45,285 bases of DNA from Streptacidiphilus melanogenes. GTDB taxonomy: Bacteria > Actinomycetota > Actinomycetes > Streptomycetales > Streptomycetaceae. Position numbers and translations under genes: made by a program. Below are positions 35,089 through 43,451 of the stretch, one piece after another (position 1 is the stretch's first letter; each line of letters opens with the position of its first letter). The stretch covers positions 48,803-94,087 of the forward strand of contig NZ_BBPP01000002.1 in assembly GCF_000787835.1 (NCBI RefSeq), read 5' to 3'. The notes beneath the pieces were generated by a model. That model ran no database searches. It was not told the origin of the DNA and saw nothing but the letters and a program-made list of their open reading frames with translations.

Positions 35089-35111
35089 TTGTCACCGGCT
35101 CCCCGTACGCT
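35089..35111 (+). promoter_or_regulatory. RecA-NDp/PafBC-type DNA-damage promoter of xseA
   Basis: TTGTCA (35089-35094), exactly 11 nt, TACGCT (35106-35111), then 6 nt to the ATG. The mycobacterial RecA-NDp promoter, recognised with PafBC during DNA damage, is TTGTCR-GTG-N8-TANNNT, which has the same 11-nt distance. The GTG part is CCG here. No normal 17-nt-spaced -35 is seen. Leaderless transcription is expected. Confidence 0.65.
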
Positions 35112-35117
35112 CGGGGC

Positions 35118-36368
35118 ATGGCACTCGAGACCTCGCCCGACTCCCCCATCCCCGTGAGCCGTGTGTCCGCGCTCATCGGCGGGTGGATCCAACGGCTCGG
35201 CGCGGTCTGGGTCGAGGGGCAGATCACCGAGTTGAGTCCGCGTCCGGGCGCCGGGGTGGTGTTCCTGACGCTGCGTGACCCCTCCGCCAACGTCTCGATC
35301 TCCGTCACCTGCTACCGCTCCGTCTTCGACCCCGTCGCTCAGCTGATCCAGCCCGGCTCGCGGATCGTCGTGCACGCCAAGCCCGAGTGGTACACGCCGC
35401 GCGGGACGCTCTCGCTGCGCGCCGCCGAGATCCGGCTGGTCGGACTGGGGGACCTGCTCGCCCGCCTGGAGCTGCTGAAGCGCAGCCTCGGCGCGGAAGG
35501 CCTGTTCGCGGCGGAGCGCAAGCGGCCGCTGCCGTTCCTGCCGCAGTGCATCGGGCTGGTGACGGGCCGCGCCAGCGCCGCCGAGCGGGACGTGCTGCAG
35601 AACGCCCGGCGGCGCTGGCCGGCCGTGCGCTTCGAGGTACGGAACGTGCCCGTGCAGGGCGCCTACGCCGTGCCCGAGGTGATCACGGCGATCAAGGAGC
35701 TCGACGCCCACCCGGAGGTGGACGTGATCATCGTCGCGCGCGGCGGCGGCAGCGTCGAGGACCTGCTGCCGTTCTCCGACGAGGCGCTGATCCGCGCCGT
35801 CGCCGAGGCCCGCACGCCCGTCGTCAGCGCGATCGGGCACGAGCCGGACCAGCCGCTGCTCGACTTCGTCGCGGACCTGCGCGCCTCGACGCCGACGGAC
35901 GCGGCCAAGCGCGTCGTTCCGGACGTGCGGGAGGAGCTCGCGCGGGTCCACGCGCTGCGGGACCGGGCGCGGCGGACGATAGAGGGCCGCCTGCACCGGG
36001 AGGAGGCGGGGCTGGCGAGCATCCGTACCCGCCCGGCGCTCGCTGCACCGCACCGGCTGATCGACGACCGAGCGGCGGAGGTCCGCTCGCTGGTCGAGCG
36101 CTCGCGTCGCACGCTCGGCCACCGCCTCGACCGGGCCGCGACGGAACTGCACCACACCCTGGCCCGGGTGGTCGCCCTCTCCCCCGCGGCGACCTTGCAG
36201 CGCGGTTACGCGGTACTGCAGCGCACGTCGGACGGCGGCGCGGTGGTGCGCGCGCCGGGCGAGGTGTCGGTCGGCGAGGAGCTGCGGGCCCGGGTGGCCG
36301 AGGGCGCCTTCACCGTGACGGTCAGCACGATCGCCGGCGACGCGGGCGAGGCCTCGCCGGAGGTCTGA
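35118..36368 (+). CDS. xseA: Exonuclease VII large subunit
   Basis: A 416-residue catalytic subunit of exonuclease VII, which degrades single-stranded DNA from both ends and helps in repair and recombination. An N-terminal OB-fold (about residues 15-110; [20 protein letters not shown]) is followed by the catalytic domain with [16 protein letters not shown] and [20 protein letters not shown], then long coiled-coil helices (about 265-345) and the C-terminal segment [10 protein letters not shown]. The ATG at 35118 is fixed by the promoter box 6 nt upstream. The small subunit gene xseB lies 627 bp downstream, separated by an opposing GNAT gene rather than directly adjacent as usual. Confidence 0.97.
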   Translation: MALETSPDSPIPVSRVSALIGGWIQRLGAVWVEGQITELSPRPGAGVVFLTLRDPSANVSISVTCYRSVFDPVAQLIQPGSRIVVHAKPEWYTPRGTLSLRAAEIRLVGLGDLLARLELLKRSLGAEGLFAAERKRPLPFLPQCIGLVTGRASAAERDVLQNARRRWPAVRFEVRNVPVQGAYAVPEVITAIKELDAHPEVDVIIVARGGGSVEDLLPFSDEALIRAVAEARTPVVSAIGHEPDQPLLDFVADLRASTPTDAAKRVVPDVREELARVHALRDRARRTIEGRLHREEAGLASIRTRPALAAPHRLIDDRAAEVRSLVERSRRTLGHRLDRAATELHHTLARVVALSPAATLQRGYAVLQRTSDGGAVVRAPGEVSVGEELRARVAEGAFTVTVSTIAGDAGEASPEV

Positions 36369-36446
36369 GTCCGGAGGTCTGGCCCCGCAGGTCCGAGTCC
36401 GGAGGTCTGGCCCGGCAGGTCTGGCCCCGGCGGTCCGAGCCTGGAC
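36358..36446. repeat. 28-bp tandem repeat overlapping the xseA stop codon
   Basis: GAGTCCGGAGGTCTGGCCC(C/G)GCAGGTCC/T starts at 36367 and 36395 (period 28), with partial copies before (CCGGAGGTCTGAGT, containing the last xseA codons and the stop) and after (to about 36446). An imperfect ACGACGGCGC hairpin (36445-36470) follows and covers the stop of the convergent GNAT gene. Confidence 0.75.
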
Positions 36447-36455
36447 GACGGCGCG

Positions 36456-36938
36456 TCAGCGCGGCGTCGTGCGGGAGAGCGGGGTCGAGTACTCGGTGAA
36501 CCCGAGTTCCCGGTAGAGACCCTGGCCCAGCGAACTGGCGTGGAGGTCGAGCCGGGTGGCGCCCTTCTCGTCGAACCAGGCCAGCAGCGCCTCGGTGCAG
36601 GCACGGGCGTAGCCGCGGCGGCGGCGGTCCGGGTCGGTGCAGATGTTGAAGACAAAGCCGAACAGCCCGTCGGGATGGCCGGGACCGGGCAGCCGTTGCT
36701 CCAGGGTGCCCACCGCGCAGGCCGCGAGCCGTCCGGGGCGTTCGTCGTCGTCCACGACGAAGACACCGAGGACGGGACCGCCCGTGTCGCCGTCCAGGCC
36801 GGCGCGCAGAAGCTTCTCGGTGAGCGGCCTCCAGTCGCCGGAGGCGGCCGGCGCGTGCGTCATCGAGGCGAACATGACCTCGCGCAGGCGGACCAGCTCG
36901 GGGGCGTCGTCTGGCAGGGCGGGGCGCACACTGATCAT
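36456..36938 (-). CDS. GNAT-family N-acetyltransferase
   Basis: A 160-residue acetyltransferase of the GNAT fold, transferring acetyl groups from acetyl-CoA to an unknown amine. The N-terminal ISVRPALPDDAPELVRLREVM is typical, and the acetyl-CoA-binding motif A appears as NICTDPDRRRRGYARACTEAL (R/QxxGxG/A pattern, about residues 106-126). Motif B follows with LDLHASSLGQGLYRELGFTE. It lies on the opposite strand between xseA and xseB. A promoter CTGACA-N17-TAGGGT ends 6 nt before the ATG. Its start is 57 bp from the divergent xseB start, so the two promoters overlap. Confidence 0.92.
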   Translation of the reverse strand: MISVRPALPDDAPELVRLREVMFASMTHAPAASGDWRPLTEKLLRAGLDGDTGGPVLGVFVVDDDERPGRLAACAVGTLEQRLPGPGHPDGLFGFVFNICTDPDRRRRGYARACTEALLAWFDEKGATRLDLHASSLGQGLYRELGFTEYSTPLSRTTPR

Positions 36939-36944
36939 GGCCGG

Positions 36945-36973
36945 ACCCTAGTCGCGCCATCACACGTTGTCAG
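36945..36973 (-). promoter_or_regulatory. Promoter of the GNAT gene, overlapping the xseB damage box
   Basis: On the minus strand CTGACA (36968-36973), a 17-nt spacer and TAGGGT (36945-36950), then 6 nt to the ATG: a near-consensus housekeeping promoter for a leaderless mRNA. The -35 hexamer covers five of the six bases of the xseB TTGTCA box. Confidence 0.65.
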
Positions 36974-36989
36974 CCGCATTCCATAGGCT
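36967..36989 (+). promoter_or_regulatory. RecA-NDp/PafBC-type DNA-damage promoter of xseB
   Basis: TTGTCA (36967-36972), exactly 11 nt, TAGGCT (36984-36989), then 6 nt to the ATG: the same layout as at xseA. It corresponds to the TTGTCR-GTG-N8-TANNNT motif with GCC in place of GTG. Leaderless transcription is expected. Confidence 0.65.
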
Positions 36990-36995
36990 GGGCGC

Positions 36996-37325
36996 ATGGC
37001 GAAGACAGGGCCCGGGGCGAACACGGGCGCGCAGACGAGCGCGAAGTCGGGCACGAGTGCGGGCGGCGGCAACGGCCAGGACGTGCTGGGCTACGAGCAG
37101 GCCCGGGAGGAGCTGCTCGACGTGGTGCGTCGGCTGGAGACCGGGGGCGGCACGCTGGAGGAGTCGCTGGCGCTGTGGGAGCGCGGCGAGGAGCTGGCCC
37201 GCGTGTGCGAGCGCTGGTTGGACGGCGCCCGTGCCCGGCTGGACGCCGCGCTCGCCGCCGACGAGGAGCGCGACGCGGACGAGGCGGACGAGGACGACGA
37301 GGAAGAAGGGCCAGAGGAGGAGTGA
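36996..37325 (+). CDS. xseB: Exonuclease VII small subunit
   Basis: A 109-residue protein. Residues ~32-88 are the ExoVII small-subunit domain (GYEQAREELLDVVRRLETGG, TLEESLALWERGEELARVCE), a helical hairpin that binds the long helices of XseA. The first ~28 residues are a Gly/Thr/Ser-rich disordered lead and the last ~20 an acidic tail (DEADEDDEEEGPEEE); both are common in actinomycete homologues. The ATG is set by the promoter box 6 nt upstream. It has its own promoter because the GNAT gene separates it from xseA. Confidence 0.95.
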   Translation: MAKTGPGANTGAQTSAKSGTSAGGGNGQDVLGYEQAREELLDVVRRLETGGGTLEESLALWERGEELARVCERWLDGARARLDAALAADEERDADEADEDDEEEGPEEE

Positions 37326-37360
37326 GCCCGGTCACGTAGCCGGCCACCTGCTTGGGAAAT

Positions 37361-37376
37361 AGTTGAAGCTTCACCT
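37361..37376. promoter_or_regulatory. Candidate operator upstream of the nitroreductase gene
   Basis: AGTTGAAGCTTCACCT has a perfect 10-bp palindromic core TGAAGCTTCA (37364-37373) and 14 of 16 symmetric positions. It lies in the locally A/T-rich promoter region, 64 nt before the ATG. The form resembles MarR-type operators; no MarR gene is in the window, so the binding protein is unknown. Confidence 0.45.
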
Positions 37377-37439
37377 ACGTTGGAGATCAGCGGTGACGCC
37401 CCCGGTCACCGCCGACCGATCTTCTTCTGAGGTGTGAAC

Positions 37440-38039
37440 ATGACCGACGTCCTCGCTCTCGACTCTGCGGCCCAGGACCTGCTCTTCCGTGAGGCCCGCA
37501 CCGCGAACGCCTTCACGGACGAGCCCGTCACCGACGAGCAGATCCAGGCGATCTACGACCTGGTGAAGTACGCGCCGACCTCGATGAACATGCAGCCGCT
37601 GCGCGTCGTCCTGGTGCGCTCCGCCGAGGCCCGCGAGCGCCTGGTCGACCTGATGGCCGACGGCAACAAGGAGAAGACCGCCAAGGCCCCGCTGGTCGCC
37701 ATCCTGGCTACCGACCACGAGTTCCACGAGGAGCTGCCGACGCAGTTCCCGCACTTCCCCCAGGCGAAGGACGCCGTGTTCGGCGAGCGCCCGGTCCGTG
37801 AGACGGCCGGCTCCTTCAACGCCGCCCTGCAGATCGGCTACTTCATCATCGGCGTCCGCGCCGCCGGCCTGGCTGCCGGTCCGATGACGGGCTTCGACGC
37901 CGAGGGCATCAACAAGGAGTTCTTCCGCGACGGCGAGCACGGCGTGCTGGCGGTTGTGAACATCGGCAAGCCGGGCGAGAACGCCTGGTACCCGCGCAGC
38001 CCGCGCCTGGCCTACGACGAGGTCGTCACCACGGTCTGA
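37440..38039 (+). CDS. Nitroreductase-family protein, malonic semialdehyde reductase (RutE)-like
   Basis: A 199-residue FMN-dependent oxidoreductase of the nitroreductase fold. Its closest recognisable group is RutE/HadB-like malonic semialdehyde reductases: N-terminal LLFREARTANAFTDEPVTDE, then KYAPTSMNMQPLRVVLV (FMN site), a middle helix with NAALQIGYFIIGVRAAGLAAGP and the end segment NIGKPGENAWYPRSPRL. It is likely cytoplasmic and NAD(P)H-dependent; the in vivo substrate is not certain. The ATG is chosen over a GTG 6 nt upstream because GAGGTG lies at ideal distance from the ATG. A palindromic operator candidate is upstream and a very long hairpin downstream. Confidence 0.9.
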   Translation: MTDVLALDSAAQDLLFREARTANAFTDEPVTDEQIQAIYDLVKYAPTSMNMQPLRVVLVRSAEARERLVDLMADGNKEKTAKAPLVAILATDHEFHEELPTQFPHFPQAKDAVFGERPVRETAGSFNAALQIGYFIIGVRAAGLAAGPMTGFDAEGINKEFFRDGEHGVLAVVNIGKPGENAWYPRSPRLAYDEVVTTV

Positions 38040-38050
38040 GCCGGCCCGGG

Positions 38051-38155
38051 CCGTACACAGCCCGAGCCGTACACAGCCAGGAGCCCCGACCGAGTACCGC
38101 CCGGTCGGGGCTCCTGGCTGTGTACGCGCCGGTTCGAACTCCGGGCTGTGTACGG
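38051..38155. terminator. Nested inverted repeat with 24-bp perfect inner stem
   Basis: Inner arms 38069-38092 and 38102-38125 are perfectly complementary over 24 bp with a 9-nt loop. Outer arms 38051-38064 and 38142-38155 (CCGTACACAGCCCG and complement) add a 14-bp stem. The decamer GTACACAGCC or its complement appears four times. It lies between the convergent nitroreductase and DUF4245 genes and should form a strong bidirectional terminator or cruciform. Confidence 0.85.
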
Positions 38156-38163
38156 GGCGACCG

Positions 38164-38736
38164 TCAGTGGTCGGTGAGCTTCGCGGCGAAATCGCCCAGC
38201 TTGGCGAAGGTCTCGGTGCCGTAGACGACCGTCGTGCCCTTGGTGCCCTTCAGCACGATCGCCTGGTAGCGGCTGCCCTGGTAGTGGGTCCACGCCGTGC
38301 CGTTCACCAGCGTCGTCGCGGGGGTCTTCTGTCCGTCCAGCGTCGCGTCGTGGATGACGGAGTCCGCCGGGGCGTTGCTCTGCTCGATCGCGACGTACTG
38401 CCCCTCCGGGTCGATGAAGCCGAGCGTCCACACGGCCGCCTCCGGGTTGGAGGCGTCGAAGTTGACGGAGGTGGCCTTCCAGGTCGAGGGCAGGGCCTGC
38501 GGCGGCGGCGCCAGCAGCGGATAGGGCGCGGCGCGGCGGGCGGAGAGAACCGAGTCCTGGTACTGGACCGGGGGCACGCCGCTGCCGCCGCTGTGCGGGA
38601 TGAAGAGGTAGATCACTATCCCGGCCGCCAGCACTGCCGCCAGCGACAACACCATGTCGCGCACGGATTTGGCGGCCATCCCCGGCCGCTTGCGCACTGT
38701 CACGTTCTCGGTTGCCACCCCACCATGGTGAACCAT
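38164..38736 (-). CDS. DUF4245 family membrane-anchored protein
   Basis: A 190-residue protein of the DUF4245 family. A basic N-terminus ([16 protein letters not shown]) precedes one membrane helix ([19 protein letters not shown], about residues 29-47), then an extracytoplasmic domain ending [17 protein letters not shown]. Members usually neighbour glpX in actinomycetes, as here where it is divergent from it; the function is unknown. No lipobox, so it should be an anchored protein facing outward. The ATG at 38736 is preceded by GGCGGGGGCG, a moderate ribosome site; a GTG at 38718 is an alternative start. Confidence 0.88.
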   Translation of the reverse strand: MVHHGGVATENVTVRKRPGMAAKSVRDMVLSLAAVLAAGIVIYLFIPHSGGSGVPPVQYQDSVLSARRAAPYPLLAPPPQALPSTWKATSVNFDASNPEAAVWTLGFIDPEGQYVAIEQSNAPADSVIHDATLDGQKTPATTLVNGTAWTHYQGSRYQAIVLKGTKGTTVVYGTETFAKLGDFAAKLTDH

Positions 38737-38903
38737 CGCCGTCGCGCCCCCGCCCGCGGGGTGCCGGCAGACCGCCGACGTGCCCCCTCCGTGCCCTGCG
38801 CGTAGCCTTCACGTGCCGGGCGCCACAGACATCGGTCCAGGTCGAAGATACGATCGCAACACCCTCATTCCGGCCGTCGGCGTACAGAGAGGTACGGAAA
38901 TCG

Positions 38904-39944
38904 ATGACCGAGCAGCACCAGAACCGTCTGCCTTCGTCCCTGGAGGTCGCCCCCGAGGCACCTGACCGCAACCTCGCCCTCGAACTCGTACGCGTGACCG
39001 AGGCCGCCGCCATGGCGGCCGGCCGCTGGGTCGGCAAGGGCGAGAAGAACGGCGCGGACGGAGCGGCCGTCCGCGCGATGCGCACGCTCGTCCACACCGT
39101 CTCGATGAACGGCGTCGTCGTCATCGGCGAGGGGGAGAAGGACGAGGCCCCCATGCTTTTCAACGGCGAGCGGATCGGCGACGGCACCGGTGCGGAGTGC
39201 GACGTCGCGGTGGACCCGATCGACGGGACCACGCTGACCGCGAAGGGCATGCCGAACGCGCTCTCGGTGCTGGCGGTGGCGGACCGCGGCACGATGTTCG
39301 ACCCGAGTGCGGTCTTCTACATGGACAAGCTGGTCGCCGGCCCCGAGGCGGCGGGCGTGGTCGACATCACCGCGCCGGTCGCGCACAACGTGCAGGTCGT
39401 GGCCCGCGCCAAGGGCAAGGCGCCGGAGGACGTGACGGTGGTCCTGCTGGACCGCCCGCGTCACGAGAAGCTGGCCCAGGAGATCCGCGAGGCGGGCGCC
39501 CGGATCAAGTTCATCTCCGACGGCGACGTCGCGGGCGCGGTCATGGCGGTCCGCGAAGGCACCGGCGTCGACCTGCTGCTCGGCATCGGCGGCACCCCCG
39601 AGGGCATCATCGCGGCCTGCGCGATCAAGTGCCTCGGCGGCGTGATCCAGGGCAAGCTCTGGCCGAAGGACGCCGCGGAGCGGCAGAAGGCGCTGGACGC
39701 CGGTCACGACCTGGACCGTGTGCTGCACACGGACGACCTGGTCAGCGGCGAGAACGTGTTCTTCGTCGCGACCGGCATCACCGATGGCGAGCTGCTGCGC
39801 GGGGTCCACTACCGCTCCGAGACGGCGACCACCAGCTCGCTGGTCATGCGCTCCAAGAGCGGGACGATCCGGCAGATCGACTCGGTGCACCGCCTGTCGA
39901 AGCTCCGCGCCTACAGCGCGATCGACTTCGACCGGGCGAAGTAG
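38904..39944 (+). CDS. glpX: Class II fructose-1,6-bisphosphatase
   Basis: A 346-residue metal-dependent phosphatase of gluconeogenesis, making fructose 6-phosphate. Motifs: [12 protein letters not shown] (metal-binding Glu and Asp), [15 protein letters not shown] (metal site), [23 protein letters not shown] and [20 protein letters not shown]. These are characteristic of the GlpX type. Start ATG at 38904, preceded by GAGAGGTACGGAAA. A TACGAT hexamer (38849-38854) is a possible -10 box, giving a ~40-nt leader. A strong hairpin lies 52 nt after the stop. Slightly long acidic N-terminus before the core, as in other streptomycetes. Confidence 0.97.
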   Translation: MTEQHQNRLPSSLEVAPEAPDRNLALELVRVTEAAAMAAGRWVGKGEKNGADGAAVRAMRTLVHTVSMNGVVVIGEGEKDEAPMLFNGERIGDGTGAECDVAVDPIDGTTLTAKGMPNALSVLAVADRGTMFDPSAVFYMDKLVAGPEAAGVVDITAPVAHNVQVVARAKGKAPEDVTVVLLDRPRHEKLAQEIREAGARIKFISDGDVAGAVMAVREGTGVDLLLGIGGTPEGIIAACAIKCLGGVIQGKLWPKDAAERQKALDAGHDLDRVLHTDDLVSGENVFFVATGITDGELLRGVHYRSETATTSSLVMRSKSGTIRQIDSVHRLSKLRAYSAIDFDRAK

Positions 39945-39995
39945 CGCTCGGAGCTTCACGCGGGGCTTCGCACCTTCGGAAGCGAGCGGCACCTC

Positions 39996-40027
39996 AAGGG
40001 GCGCGGGGAATGTTCCCCGCGCCCCTT
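39996..40027. terminator. 15-bp bidirectional terminator hairpin
   Basis: AAGGGGCGCGGGGAA (39996-40010) and its exact complement (40013-40027) with only 2 nt between them. It lies between the convergent glpX and WhiB-like genes. The AAGGGGCGCGGGGAA sequence is a common streptomycete intergenic motif. Confidence 0.9.
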
Positions 40028-40036
40028 GGCGTACCT

Positions 40037-40396
40037 CTAGCCCGCGATGCGGAGGTCCTGGTCGTGGCGGCGACGGCGGGTGAGGATCACCCGACGCTCG
40101 GCCGCGGTGAGGCCGCCCCAGACGCCGTAGGGCTCAGGCAGGTCGAGGGCGTGCTCGCGGCACTCCAGCAGGACGGGGCAGCGGGCGCAGACCTGCTTGG
40201 CCTGCTCCTCGCGCGCCAGGCGCGCGGCCGTCGGCTCCTTGGAGGGGGCGAAGAAGAGCCCTGCCTCGTCACGGCGGCAGGCCGCGCCCGTGTGCCAGGG
40301 GTTGTCCTCCGGATCCGGGCCACGCTGCGCCGGTACCGTGCTGTCCGCGACGCGGGGGCGGAAGACATCCTGACGGGACGCGATCGGATGCAGCAC
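40037..40396 (-). CDS. WhiB-family iron-sulfur transcriptional regulator
   Basis: A 119-residue Wbl protein. The four cluster cysteines are C40, C70, C73 and C79 (ACRRDEAG ... VCARCPVLLEC), which bind a redox- or NO-sensitive [4Fe-4S] cluster. GVWGG (residues 91-95) and the basic C-terminus RRVILTRRRR complete the family pattern. Such proteins act by binding the housekeeping sigma factor. I placed the start at the GTG at 40396 because AGGAG lies 7 nt upstream; the open frame goes on to 40432. By position next to glpX it probably corresponds to one of the streptomycete wbl genes, but I do not assign which. Confidence 0.93.
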   Translation of the reverse strand: MLHPIASRQDVFRPRVADSTVPAQRGPDPEDNPWHTGAACRRDEAGLFFAPSKEPTAARLAREEQAKQVCARCPVLLECREHALDLPEPYGVWGGLTAAERRVILTRRRRHDQDLRIAG

Positions 40397-40557
40397 GGCG
40401 CACTCCTGACGACGGGCCGGGGGAGGGTACACGAACTCGCGCGCAACGTCGCGGCGTTGGGGGACGCCATGGTGACGTTGCGACAGTGCGATGTGAAACG
40501 GGATCTACCCCGGCGTACACCGATTCATGCACACGGCACACAACCCGATCGACAGAC

Positions 40558-40569
40558 TGTCATATGACA
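40558..40569. promoter_or_regulatory. 12-bp palindrome upstream of the WhiB-like gene
   Basis: TGTCATATGACA is a perfect palindrome inside the 274-bp gap between the WhiB-like start and the DUF1707 stop. This gap is locally A/T-rich and must hold the WhiB-like promoter. The palindrome may be an operator; its binding protein is unknown. Nothing else in the gap is clear. Confidence 0.3.
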
Positions 40570-40670
40570 AAGCCTTTGGCTCGCACCACGCTTGACAATG
40601 ACGCAGCCGGAAAGGCGACCGGTCGAAAGGACGTGCAGGCGCGGAGGGAAGGACAGTTGCGGCGAGCCGC

Positions 40671-41429
40671 CTACGGGTGCCGCCGGTCCTTCAGGGCCCG
40701 CAAGGGACCGCGGCGACGAGACGCGGAGACGCCTCCGAAGATCGCCCTGCCGCGGATGGTGACGACCGGACCGTTCGGGTCCGTGCCCTCCTCCTCGCGG
40801 ACGTCGAAGCCGCCGAAGATGCCCGCGCCGCCGCCGTGCAGGGAGACGTTGTCAGGGACCTTCACTTCGACGCCGCCGAAGATCGCGTCGACCTCGATGA
40901 CCAGCTCCGGTGCGTCGAAGACGGCCTCGGTCAGGTCGATGGTGATGCCGCCGAAGATCGCCCTGGCCCGCATCTGGCGGCCCGCGCGGAACCGCCCCTT
41001 GCGGACCGAGCCGCCGAAGATCGCCACGATCTGGTTGGAGCCGGAGGCCGGGGCGGGCTCCTCGACCGGGGCGGGCGCCGCCACGGGCTGCGACTGGACC
41101 CGGTCGTGGGCCGGGAGGTCGCGGGTCAGCGGGACCAGTTCGCCGAGCGTCTTCGCCGCATAGGCGGCGTCCAGGCGCTGCGAGTGCTCCTCGGCGTCGA
41201 GCCGGCCCTCGGCGTAGGCGTCGCGCAGCGCCGCGGCCACCCGCTCGCGGTCCGCGTCCGAGGCGCGGAGGTCCCCCGCCGCGGGCTCGGCGAACGGCCG
41301 TCCGGCCGGCTGTGCCGACTGAACCGACGGGGACGACTGCTGTGGAGCCGCCTTCGGAGCGGGCTGGTTCTGCGGAGTCGTCTCCGGGAGGCGGTCCGGT
41401 TCCGGCGCTGACGACGAGGAGTTGTCCAC
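40671..41429 (-). CDS. DUF1707 protein with IFGG beta-repeat domain
   Basis: A 252-residue protein. A disordered Pro/Gln-rich lead (about 1-50) is followed by a DUF1707 domain (about 55-105; RASDADRERVAAALRDAYAE, then GRLDAEEHSQRLDAAYAA) and a beta-rich domain with repeated IFGG motifs (VAIFGGSVRKGRF, RAIFGGITIDLTEA, DAIFGGVEVKVPD, GIFGGFDV, RAIFGGVSAS), as in LiaF-like 'cell wall-active antibiotic response' proteins. No membrane segment is present. The GTG at 41429 is chosen because TATCCT lies 6 nt upstream, implying a leaderless mRNA; the frame itself is open to 41504. Function unknown; envelope stress signalling is a reasonable guess from the domain. Confidence 0.88.
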   Translation of the reverse strand: MDNSSSSAPEPDRLPETTPQNQPAPKAAPQQSSPSVQSAQPAGRPFAEPAAGDLRASDADRERVAAALRDAYAEGRLDAEEHSQRLDAAYAAKTLGELVPLTRDLPAHDRVQSQPVAAPAPVEEPAPASGSNQIVAIFGGSVRKGRFRAGRQMRARAIFGGITIDLTEAVFDAPELVIEVDAIFGGVEVKVPDNVSLHGGGAGIFGGFDVREEEGTDPNGPVVTIRGRAIFGGVSASRRRGPLRALKDRRHP

Positions 41430-41435
41430 GGCCCG

Positions 41436-41458
41436 AGGATAGTCAGCGGTCCCGTCAA
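41436..41458 (-). promoter_or_regulatory. Promoter of the DUF1707 gene with TTGACG-N11-TATCCT spacing
   Basis: On the minus strand TTGACG (41453-41458), 11 nt, TATCCT (41436-41441), then 6 nt to the GTG. The spacing equals that at xseA and xseB, but the upstream hexamer is TTGACG rather than TTGTCR, so a damage promoter is less likely. Leaderless start expected. Confidence 0.5.
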
Positions 41459-41578
41459 GTGGCCAGTGACGTGTGATCCCGCGCACCCTCCCGGCACCGC
41501 CCAAGGGGGCCGTCAGACCGGTCGATACCCTGGAAGGCGCGCCGACGACGACGCCTGACCGTGAAGGACTGTCCGCCC

Positions 41579-43215
<1,637 letters not shown>

Positions 43216-43237
<22 letters not shown>

Positions 43238-43317
43238 GCCGGGACATGTGACGAGCCCGGTCGGCCCGAAGGGCTGAGCCGGGACATGTGACGAGCCCGG
43301 TCGGCCCGAAGGGCTGA
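43216..43317. repeat. 40-bp tandem repeat duplicating the fumarase 3' end
   Basis: Units start at 43216, 43256 and 43296 (period exactly 40); the third is cut after 22 bp. The unit is CCCGGTCGGCCCGAAGGGCT followed by GAGCCGGGACATGTGACGAG. The first copy includes the final codons and the stop of the class I fumarase, so each copy carries the same end-of-gene sequence with its stop codon. Confidence 0.95.
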
Positions 43318-43336
43318 CCGCTCGCCCTCACTCGTA

Positions 43337-43367
43337 AGGAGGCCCCCGCCCAGCGCAGGGGCCTCCT
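43337..43367 (+). terminator. Terminator hairpin after class I fumarase
   Basis: AGGAGGCCCC (43337-43346) and its complement (43358-43367) form a 10-bp stem with an 11-nt loop, about 100 nt past the fumarase stop and before fumC on the same strand. Confidence 0.75.
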
Positions 43368-43451
43368 GTCGTTCGCCTGCGGTACGTACGGTGACGCCCT
43401 CGGCGCGTCCGGGGCGGGAACAGCGGGGCGTGCTGGAATGCTGATCGGAAC

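Noticed and set aside
35006..35308. Extension of ispH upstream into the xseA gene
   Set aside because: IspH homologues begin close to the ATG at 35005, and a -10 box lies 7 nt before it.
40587..40592. Plus-strand TTGACA as a promoter
   Set aside because: No -10 box at proper distance and no plus-strand gene follows; the DUF1707 gene downstream is on the other strand.
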